Source of the DNA: Gordonia bronchialis DSM 43247
GTDB taxonomy: Bacteria; Actinomycetota; Actinomycetes; Mycobacteriales; Mycobacteriaceae
DNA length: 64,000 nt
Assembly (NCBI RefSeq): GCF_000024785.1
Contig: NC_013441.1
Coordinates: forward strand, 1,674,001 to 1,738,000
Direction of reading: 5' to 3'
Under the pieces are notes generated by a model. It saw only the letters and a list, made by a program, of their open reading frames with translations. It ran no database searches and was not told where the DNA came from. A program made the position numbers and the translations under genes. Numbering within the stretch: the first letter of the stretch is position 1; each line of letters begins with the position of its first letter. Positions 1 to 7,036 of this stretch are shown piece by piece.

Positions 1-1175
1 ACTCCGAGGACGTGTCCGCAGAGCACGAACAACATCTTCGATGTTGCCAGCACCCCCTGGTGTTCGGACAGTACGTAGGAGACGCTCAGGTCGGAGATGC
101 CGAGGACATTCCAGCCCAGATCGGCGGGATCGGCCAGCAGGATCAGCGTGGCCTGTCCCTTCTCCACGAGATAGGAGAAGTAGTGGGCGAAGATGTATCC
201 GACGATGATCGGCACGATCGAATGCACCAGCCGACCGGGTAATGCGCGTCGTTGCTCCCTGGTGACCCCGCCCACCATCTGCGTCGATACCCAGTAGGTG
301 GTCGCCACAATGCCGACGGCACAGAGCAATCCGATGGTTCGCCAGGTCTGTGGTGCGCCGCTGTCCTCGACGAAACGGGCCCAATTCGGGAACGCGTTGA
401 AGCTGTCGAACGCCGTCGATCCGAGGAGTACGGCGACCACGGCGACGATCCCCGGCACCGGCACCAGTCCACCCAGCGAATCCAGCGGATTACGCCAGGC
501 CAGGGCGCCGTCGCGGCCGCGGCCGACGATCGCGAGATTCGACACCAGCGAGCTGTACACCTCGAACGGGTCCGCCGCGGCACACCAGTCCCGGCCGAAG
601 ATCGCCGAACCGATCAACACGACGGCCACATAAGCCAGCAACCAGGTGCGCACTGCCCACACCTCACCGTTGCTGCTGCAGGCGAGTTCGAGCCAGGCGA
701 AGGCGAACAGCCCCAGCGCTCCGGGCCACACGCCGACCCAGCGGGGCAGCGTCAGTGGCGCCGGCCGGTCTCGAAAGAGCACGCGGTGCACCGTCCGCCA
801 CGGTGACAGCACCCGCCAGAACGGTCCGAGCAACAGTGAGGCGGGCACCAGACCGACCCACACCAGGACGTAGAGGAATCCGGGCAGGGGATTGCGGCCG
901 GCCTCCGCCGATACCGCGAAGGCGGCGAGTCCCACCCAGACGACCAGCGCCACCGCGAGCAGCCGCAGCACACCGCGGATACGGGAGTCGTCGGAGAGCG
1001 CGGCCACCGGCGCCGGCAGCCGACGCGCCACGCGGTCGGGCTGCAGGCGCGGCGTCTTCCACACCACGATCGTGATGACGAACGACAGGGTCAGCGCCCA
1101 CGCGCCGCCGATGAGTGCATAGGTGAACGGGATCGGCAGATCGGTTGATCCGCCGATACCGTGGGCGAGAAGCAT
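1..1175 (-). CDS. multi-pass membrane protein, C-terminus outside window
   Basis: The frame is open from an ATG at 1175 to the window edge (391 residues seen, no stop), so the 3' end is missing. It starts MLLAHGIGGSTDLPIPFTYA and has many hydrophobic segments: about residues 15-38, 65-85, 95-120, 140-165, 170-195, and more toward the window edge. It lies 6 bp after the cupredoxin-like lipoprotein and is the last visible gene of a four-gene minus-strand cluster. Some databases, as I recall, label similar proteins 'fenitrothion hydrolase'; I see no hydrolase motif and do not adopt that name. Function unknown; the cupredoxin neighbour makes a metal- or redox-related membrane role possible. Confidence 0.75.
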   Translation of the reverse strand, partial: MLLAHGIGGSTDLPIPFTYALIGGAWALTLSFVITIVVWKTPRLQPDRVARRLPAPVAALSDDSRIRGVLRLLAVALVVWVGLAAFAVSAEAGRNPLPGFLYVLVWVGLVPASLLLGPFWRVLSPWRTVHRVLFRDRPAPLTLPRWVGVWPGALGLFAFAWLELACSSNGEVWAVRTWLLAYVAVVLIGSAIFGRDWCAAADPFEVYSSLVSNLAIVGRGRDGALAWRNPLDSLGGLVPVPGIVAVVAVLLGSTAFDSFNAFPNWARFVEDSGAPQTWRTIGLLCAVGIVATTYWVSTQMVGGVTREQRRALPGRLVHSIVPIIVGYIFAHYFSYLVEKGQATLILLADPADLGWNVLGISDLSVSYVLSEHQGVLATSKMLFVLCGHVLG

Positions 1176-1181
1176 CGGAAC

Positions 1182-1598
1182 TCAGCGCACCTGCAGGGTG
1201 GCCACGGTGACGTCGGCCTCATGGAGTTCGATGGCGACCGACCCGGGCACCGCGACGGTGAACTCGAAGCGCTGCCGTTGTGCGCCCGCGGACACCTCGA
1301 AGGAATGCTCGGGAGTGGAGTGGACATGCAGCTCGTCGGCGGTGTCGGAGGTGACGTACAGGACGACCGGTTTGCCGACGGTCGCCTCGATGCGGGCGTT
1401 ACGCGGGGTGACGGCGCCGTCGGCGATGGTGATGTCGACGGTGGTCGCGTCGTCCTGGGGGGAGCTGATGCTCACGGCGGTCTGCGCCGAGCTGCTGGTC
1501 GCAGGCGCGTCGGAGTCGCTGCCGCAGGCGGTGACGCCGACGCCGAGCGCGCTCAGGATCGCCACCGCACCGATCAGGGGTCGCAGCCGGGTGTTCAT
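1182..1598 (-). CDS. cupredoxin-like lipoprotein
   Basis: 138 residues. The N-terminus is an export signal with a lipobox (LGVGVTAC, Cys about 26), so it is probably a lipoprotein on the outer face of the membrane. After a Ser/Thr-rich linker comes one beta-rich domain of cupredoxin type, with HVH near residues 90-95 and a Glu-Leu-His-Glu stretch near the end. A full type 1 copper site is not obvious. The ATG at 1598 overlaps the stop of the upstream 85-residue gene by 4 bases, which indicates coupled translation and supports this start over upstream in-frame codons. Substrate unknown. Confidence 0.75.
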   Translation of the reverse strand: MNTRLRPLIGAVAILSALGVGVTACGSDSDAPATSSSAQTAVSISSPQDDATTVDITIADGAVTPRNARIEATVGKPVVLYVTSDTADELHVHSTPEHSFEVSAGAQRQRFEFTVAVPGSVAIELHEADVTVATLQVR

Positions 1599-1852
1599 CG
1601 GTCTCCTTCGGTGTTGTCGTCGGATGTGTTTGTCGGGTCCGGGTTCTCGGTCGTGTCGGGGTGTGCCGTGTCCGGGTCTGTGTCTTCGAGCGCCTCGTGG
1701 GCCATCGCGTTCTCGAGGGCCTCGGCCCGGCGATCGCGGATCACGATCACCAGGATGACGACGACGATGACGGCCACCGGAAGCAGCGCCGGGATGGCGA
1801 GGAGGACCGAGTGGTCGGCCAGATAGATCGTGTGCGGTGCAGCCGATCTCAC
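1595..1852 (-). CDS. small single-pass membrane protein
   Basis: 85 residues: a short N-terminus, one strong transmembrane segment at about residues 15-38 (LLAIPALLPVAVIVVVILVI), then a charged cytoplasmic helix and an Asp/Thr/Pro-rich tail. It overlaps the upstream membrane-protein frame and the downstream lipoprotein gene by 4 bases each, so it belongs to the same transcription unit. The family is not recognised. It could be an assembly or stabilising subunit of the neighbouring large membrane proteins; that is inference from context. Confidence 0.65.
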   Translation of the reverse strand: MRSAAPHTIYLADHSVLLAIPALLPVAVIVVVILVIVIRDRRAEALENAMAHEALEDTDPDTAHPDTTENPDPTNTSDDNTEGDR

Positions 1853-3708
1853 CGGGACGTTCCGGTGGTGGGTCGCTCGGGTGCTCGTGGCGCCGGCGCG
1901 GCGCCCGGGGTGGCGTCGACCTCGGCGAGCTGTTCACGGCGGGCGGCATTGACGCGTACCGCACCCCAGCACAGCAACCAGATGAATGCGAGCGTGCAGG
2001 CGAGCACCACCAGCGAAGCCATCCCGAAGGCGAGCGCCGACGCGTCGGCCTTGCGTTCACGCTGCAGGATCGACAGCTCCTGCTCGAACGGGTAGGCGGT
2101 GCCGGGCTGCGCGATCACCTCGGTGGCCCCGATGCCGGGATCGGCGGGCAGGTACACCGGCACCGCTCCCATCTCCTTGCCGTTCTGCACCCGCAGCAAC
2201 GTTTTCCAACTGCCGCCCACCGGGAACGGTTCGGTGGTCTCGTAGGTGGTGGGGCCCACCTTGCGCAGGGTGTCGATGTGCAATCCACGCAGTTCGCTCT
2301 CGCCGCCCTGCCATGCCATGAGCTGCACCCACTCGGCGTCGTCGGGGATCTCGCGGCTCAATTCGATTGTCGCCGTACGCATCGTGTTGCCGTCGTCCGC
2401 GGCGGCGTCGGCGACGGTGAATGTGGCGGTGAGATCCGGTGTGTGATAGGTCAATCCGTTGGCGGTGACGATCGCCGCCACGGCCACGAAGACCACCATG
2501 ATGCTGCGCCGGATCGCCGGTCGCGGTAGCGGCTCGCCGCGGACCGCCACCACGAACAGCGCGGCCACGAGCCCGGAGATGGTGGCCGCCGGCACCGCCA
2601 TCAGCAATGCCTCGACGGTGAAGCCGGTGTTCCAGCCGATCGGGAACACGGCGTTCACCCAGATCCGTTCGAGGAAGAAGCCGAGCGTTCCGGCGAGCAG
2701 TCCGGCGACCGCTCCGAACAGCAAGCGGCGCTGCAGGAGTGGGGTGAAGGCCAGTACCTCGACGATGATCGCGATGCCGAGGTAGAGCGGGAAGATGCTG
2801 AACGGCGCCTCGGCCGGAACCCAGACGATCCACGCGATGACCTCGCGGATGATCGCCGCGGCCAGGACCGCGAACACCGCGGCGCCACGTCCGGCGAGCA
2901 GCCGCCCCACGACGAGGGCAAAGGCGCCGGCCGCCAGCATCAGCGTCGGATGGAAGACGGCGCGGAATTACTGTACGCCGAAGTCGAATTCGACCTGATA
3001 GACCGACATGCCGATGACGAGACCGGCAGCCATCATCGCGCGGCCGAACCACACCATGAAGCTGCCGCGGCCCGGTGGGCGCCCGTCCTCGCCCACGAGG
3101 TCACCGGCGTCGTCGCGATGGAGTCTCGGCGCGGCGGCGCCCTCCCAGTCGAGGATGATGATCGCCAGCAACGACAGGCCGGCGCCACCGATGAGCATCA
3201 GATGCGTCGGACCCCACAGGGTGACGTCCTGGCCGAAGATGCGATGCCAGATGTCGTCGAGCGGGAAGCCGATCAGCGCGTAGAGGCCGGCGGTGGCGAT
3301 GAGGATGCCGCCGGTGGGGGCATACCAGGTACGGGTGATCTTCACCGGGACGCGACCGGACTGCGACCCCGGCGGGGTGCCCGGTTCCTCACGCGGCAGG
3401 ATCATCGCCAGCACGCCACCGATGAACAGGAAGAACAGGCCGAACAGGATGAAGTAGTGGGCCGGGTTGGCCAGCGGCCCGGAGTCGCGGCCGCGGCCGA
3501 TGTGCAGGCTGACGTCCTAGATGAACCCGAACATCGCGGTGATGATCGTGGTGGTGAACAGCAGGCTCGGCAGCGCCACCCAGGGCGGGCGCCGGAACAG
3601 GCGGCCGGCGAACTCGGCGAAGGTCTGCAGCCAGGTGATCCGCCGGGTTCGATGAAGGTAGGCGATCAGGCCCAGGCCCGCGGAGATGACGCCGGCAATG
3701 GCGGTCAT
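1849..3708 (-). pseudogene. large membrane protein frame with two in-frame stops
   Basis: One reading frame of 620 codons, from ATG 3708 to the stop at 1849, is interrupted only by TAG at 3517-3519 and TAA at 2968-2970. The three pieces (62, about 182 and about 372 codons) share the same frame and read smoothly across both stops: MFGFI-stop-DVSLHIGRGRD and FDFGVQ-stop-FRAVFHPTLM. Each stop is one C-to-T change from a Gln codon. The protein would have about 11 membrane segments, an exported domain around residues 430-560, and a last membrane helix near 580. A GGAGGT motif lies 27 bases before ATG 3708, so the true start may be a little upstream. Homologous families are uncharacterised. It could be a decaying gene or sequence error; the downstream genes are intact. 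Confidence 0.75.
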
Positions 3709-3833
3709 CAGGAGGACCTGGTCGAGTGCGGCACCACCTCCCTCGTCGGCGGCGAGGATAGCCCAGGGTGCATCACGGCACTGTCCACCTGGTCACAATG
3801 CCCGGTCTGTCCCTATTGTGTCAATAGTCGTTG

Positions 3834-5165
3834 TCAGGGTTGCCTACGGAGCATTCCCCAGAACCCGAAGGCCACGGTTGCCAGCACGCTGACCACCGTG
3901 AACCACGGCAGTCCGATCTCGACGATGATCGGCACGGCGAGTGCGGTCAACAGACCGCCGCCCAGGAACGGTTCGTACGGCAGTTGCTTGTAACCGTAGG
4001 CGTCGGCCGTGGCGGTGCGCCGCTGCGGATCGACCATGTCGGCGAGCACGAAACCGGTGGCCACATTGCCCTGAGATTGGCCGAAATCGGCGATCGAGTG
4101 CTCGAACCAGTCGTCGCGATGGAAGCGCCGGCCGACGGTGAGCAGGCATACCACGCTCCAGCCGACGCCCACCACGGTGAAGACGATCATCGCGGGCACG
4201 TTGGAGCCGATTGTGGCCAGGGACATGGTGCCGATCGCACACACCAGCAGGATGTCGAGGGCGACCGACGAAATCCCCTCCACGGCACGCTTGTCCACTC
4301 GATGTGCCTGACCGGTCCGGCCCACCAGCCACTGCACGATGAACCCGCCGATGACGGCGACGGGGAACAGCGGCATCTTGTCCAGGATGTCACTGCCGAG
4401 TGCGGAAACCACCGCGCGAGCCGCCCACAGGATTCCGACGGACAGCAGGATCGCAGTGCCGATCAAGGCGAACGCGACGGTCGTGGGATGAATCCCGTTG
4501 TCGGCAGCGGGCTTACGATCGGCCGGCACGACGTGGACGTCATCGACGTCGTAGCGTTCCTCGGGTTGCAGAGGTTCGTTGCGTTTCACCGTAATTCGCG
4601 GATTGCGCACCGCCCACCGGACGAGAGCCGAGCCCACGACGACGCCGGTCACCATGCTGATCGTCGCAAGTCCCAGACCCACGTCGACGAGTTCGCCGAC
4701 CCCTTGATCGTCGAACACCTGCCCCATCCCGGCGATGGTGCCGTGGCCACCGGCGAACGACATCTCCAACAGCGCACCCGCTTTCGCGGGAACGTCGAAG
4801 AACGGGCCGAGTATCAGCAGCACGGCGAGGCCACCGAGGGCGAACTGGCCGAAGGACAGGAAGGCACCGAACAGCGCGTGGGGCGCGGCGGCACGCCAGA
4901 GCTGTGCCGGCTTGGGCAGGGTCTTGCCGATCATGATGGCGCCGAAGACGACGTTGATCATCAGGCCCGGGATCACGCGCCAGATCTCGACGACGGACTC
5001 GGGGAACAGTCCGTCGGTTCCGGTGACTTCGCCGAGCACCTGTGGGCCGAGGAGAAGCACCAGGAATCCGGCGATCACGCTTGCCGGGATGAACAGCGCC
5101 CGCAGAAACGGAACATGAGCCCGGATCACCCACGCGACGAGCAACATCACGCCCAGGATCACCAC
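3834..5165 (-). CDS. gltS: sodium:glutamate symporter, GltS/ESS family
   Basis: 443 residues from GTG 5165, with about 10-12 hydrophobic segments and a central cytoplasmic loop (about residues 205-235). The repeated pattern of re-entrant glycine-rich stretches, such as SFAGGHGTIAGMG and the later GQSQGNVATGFVLADM, is typical of ESS-family Na+/glutamate carriers. The frame stays open upstream (LTDAQNVGLS precedes residue 1), and I see no ATG, GTG or TTG between 5165 and the stop of the MFS gene at 5228. The start is therefore uncertain and may be non-standard. It is probably co-transcribed with the upstream MFS gene, 62 bp away. Confidence 0.85.
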   Translation of the reverse strand: MVILGVMLLVAWVIRAHVPFLRALFIPASVIAGFLVLLLGPQVLGEVTGTDGLFPESVVEIWRVIPGLMINVVFGAIMIGKTLPKPAQLWRAAAPHALFGAFLSFGQFALGGLAVLLILGPFFDVPAKAGALLEMSFAGGHGTIAGMGQVFDDQGVGELVDVGLGLATISMVTGVVVGSALVRWAVRNPRITVKRNEPLQPEERYDVDDVHVVPADRKPAADNGIHPTTVAFALIGTAILLSVGILWAARAVVSALGSDILDKMPLFPVAVIGGFIVQWLVGRTGQAHRVDKRAVEGISSVALDILLVCAIGTMSLATIGSNVPAMIVFTVVGVGWSVVCLLTVGRRFHRDDWFEHSIADFGQSQGNVATGFVLADMVDPQRRTATADAYGYKQLPYEPFLGGGLLTALAVPIIVEIGLPWFTVVSVLATVAFGFWGMLRRQP

Positions 5166-5227
5166 GGACAGGCCGACGTTCTGCGCGTCGGTGAGTCCTT
5201 GCGGTATGCGGGGAATGGTATCGACGG

Positions 5228-6757
5228 CTACGCCTGCGCCGCGGGGACCCCCTGGGTTTCGGGTGCCCCGCCGATGGGTGTACGGACGTTGATCAGAAGC
5301 CCGGCCATCAGTGCGACGCCGGCCAGAATCGCGGCGGCGACGTAGAAGCCGGTGCTCTCACCGTGCACCATCGCGTCCATCTGCAACGCCATCGCATCGG
5401 CCGGGCCGCGGATCGCGGTGTGATGATCGGTGATGTAGGCGGCCGCAGCGTTCGCGGCGATGGTGTTGAGTAGCGCTGTCCCGATCGCTCCGCCGACCTG
5501 CTGAGAGGTGTTGACCATCGCCGACGCGACGCCGGCGTCGCGGGGCTGGACCCCGTAGGTGGCGAGATTGATCGACGTCATGAATACCGTGCCCATCCCG
5601 GCGCCGAGCAGGAGCAGCGCGGGGAACATCACACTCCAGTAGCGGGTGGATTCTGCGGAGATCTGACTGAGCAGCAACATGCCCGCGGAGCCCAGCAGTG
5701 CGCCGGGCACCAGCAGGAATCGGGGCGGCACCCGGGTGATGAGGCGGGCCGCGATCTGGGTGGAGCCGATCAGCATGCCGAAGACCATCGGCAGAAAGGC
5801 GACGCCGGCGCTCAGCGGCGAATAGTGGTGGACCACTTGCATGTACAGGGTGAGGTACAGGAATGAGCCGAACATCGCGATCACGGACAGCCCGACGCTG
5901 AGGTACGCACCGCCGCGTGCGCGGTCGGCCACCACCCGCAACGGCAGCAGCGGATGCGGACTGCGGGCCTGCCAGGCGACGAACACCACCAGCAACACCA
6001 CGGCCGCGATCAGGCAGGTGATGGTGCCCGTGTCACCCCAGCCCTCCTCGGCCGCCCGGCTGAATCCGTACACCACCAGCGCCAGTCCGCTACCGCCGAG
6101 GATGACGCCGGGAATGTCGAGTCGGGGAGTGTGGTCGTGTGCGCGCGGTGGCTCCTTGATCTCCACGATCGCACCGAACAACGCGATGGCTGCGAAGACG
6201 ACGTTGATGTACATCGTCCAACGCCAGTCCAGGGTCTGGGTGAGCAGGCCACCGAGCAGCAGGCCGATGGCCGCGCCGCCGCCCGCGATGGCGCCGAAGA
6301 TGCCGAAGGCGCGGGCGCGTTCCTTGGGGGCGGTGAACATGACGGTCAGCAGGGACAGCGCCGACGGGGCCAGCAGCGCGCCGAAGGCGCCCTGCAAAGC
6401 CCGCGCGCCGAACAGCATTGCCTCGTTGACCGCCGCACCGCCGAGCGCCGAGGCGACGGCGAATCCGATGAGACCGGTGATCAGGGCACGACGACGTCCC
6501 CACAGGTCAGCGATGCGACCACCGGCGAGCAGCAGACCGCCGAAGGCGAGCGCATAGGCGGTGATGACCCATTGCTGGTTCGCGGTGCTGATACCGAGGT
6601 CGATCTTGGCGTCGGGCAACGCGATGTTGACCACGGTGCCGTCGAGCACCACCATCAACTGCGCCAGACAGATGAAGACGAGCGCCTTCCACCGTCGCGG
6701 ATCGGGTTGCGACGATGGCGGTGGAACGGGTGCAGACATGTCGGGGCTCACTCTCAT
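5228..6757 (-). CDS. MFS drug:H+ antiporter, DHA2 (14-TM) type
   Basis: About 509 residues with 14 hydrophobic segments. Motif A is seen as GGRIADLWGRRRAL after the second helix, and the first helix carries the LDGTVVNIALP signature typical of EmrB/QacA-type exporters. The C-terminus is short. ATG 6757 is chosen because GGGG lies about 8 bases upstream; GTG 6751 and ATG 6739 are alternatives. The frame extends upstream through the tRNA gene, but that part is not coding. No adjacent regulator is visible, and the substrate cannot be told from sequence. Confidence 0.88.
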   Translation of the reverse strand: MRVSPDMSAPVPPPSSQPDPRRWKALVFICLAQLMVVLDGTVVNIALPDAKIDLGISTANQQWVITAYALAFGGLLLAGGRIADLWGRRRALITGLIGFAVASALGGAAVNEAMLFGARALQGAFGALLAPSALSLLTVMFTAPKERARAFGIFGAIAGGGAAIGLLLGGLLTQTLDWRWTMYINVVFAAIALFGAIVEIKEPPRAHDHTPRLDIPGVILGGSGLALVVYGFSRAAEEGWGDTGTITCLIAAVVLLVVFVAWQARSPHPLLPLRVVADRARGGAYLSVGLSVIAMFGSFLYLTLYMQVVHHYSPLSAGVAFLPMVFGMLIGSTQIAARLITRVPPRFLLVPGALLGSAGMLLLSQISAESTRYWSVMFPALLLLGAGMGTVFMTSINLATYGVQPRDAGVASAMVNTSQQVGGAIGTALLNTIAANAAAAYITDHHTAIRGPADAMALQMDAMVHGESTGFYVAAAILAGVALMAGLLINVRTPIGGAPETQGVPAAQA

Positions 6758-6838
6758 CATGTTTACCCCGTTGCCAACGGATACGAAATAGGCTTTATGC
6801 CTGCGACTTTCGATGTCGCAATTGCCCGATCGTGGCAG

Positions 6839-6912
6839 TGCCCCCAGTCGGACTCGAACCGACACTGGACCGATTTTAAGTCGGCTGCCTCTGCCAATTG
6901 GGCTATGGGGGC
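6839..6912 (-). tRNA. tRNA-Leu, anticodon UAA, short variable loop
   Basis: 74 nt folding as a cloverleaf: acceptor stem GCCCCCA/TGGGGGC, D arm with GCCC, anticodon stem GCCGA/TCGGT with loop CTTAAAA (anticodon TAA), variable loop CCAGT, T arm GTCGG-TTCGAGT-CCGAC, discriminator A. CCA is not encoded. The anticodon calls leucine (UUA codons), but the 5-nt variable loop is class I, whereas bacterial leucine tRNAs usually have a long variable arm. I recall a 74-nt leucine tRNA annotated in mycobacteria, so this may be a lineage trait. It lies about 80 bp upstream of the MFS gene on the same strand. Confidence 0.88.
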
Positions 6913-6977
6913 TCGCGCTACAGCATGGCACGACGCCGGCGGGTGTCGTCCAACCGGTCGAAGGTCATTGACCCCGC

Positions 6978-7010
6978 TAACTTACGGCGGATAACTTAAC
7001 GGTGATAACT
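6978..7010. promoter_or_regulatory. direct repeats upstream of mmpL, possible operator
   Basis: TAACTTACGG at 6978-6987 is followed by TAACTTAACGG at 6992-7002 and a partial third copy (GATAACT) at 7004-7010, just before the MmpL start at 7037. The spacing and position would suit a binding site for the TetR regulator encoded at the end of the operon. This is inference from position alone. Confidence 0.3.
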
Positions 7011-7036
7011 GTCTGACGACTCGCGGGGGAGTTCTG

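Noticed and set aside
2950..3993. A 347-codon plus-strand frame opposite the broken membrane gene
   Set aside because: The minus-strand frame shows consistent membrane helices and good continuity; the plus frame is rich in Asp, His, Gln and Gly, typical of a shadow.
3831..5345. A 504-codon plus-strand frame opposite gltS
   Set aside because: Composition is His/Asp/Arg/Gln-rich with no domain, and the minus strand encodes a clear GltS membrane protein; the plus frame is an antisense shadow in high-GC DNA.
6839..6912. The UAA-anticodon tRNA as a suppressor that reads the stops in the 1.8-3.7 kb gene
   Set aside because: Anticodon UAA reads UUA, not UAG or UAA; it cannot explain read-through of those stops.
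6760..6931. Upstream extension of the MFS gene
   Set aside because: It would translate the tRNA gene; a start after the tRNA fits the family N-terminus.
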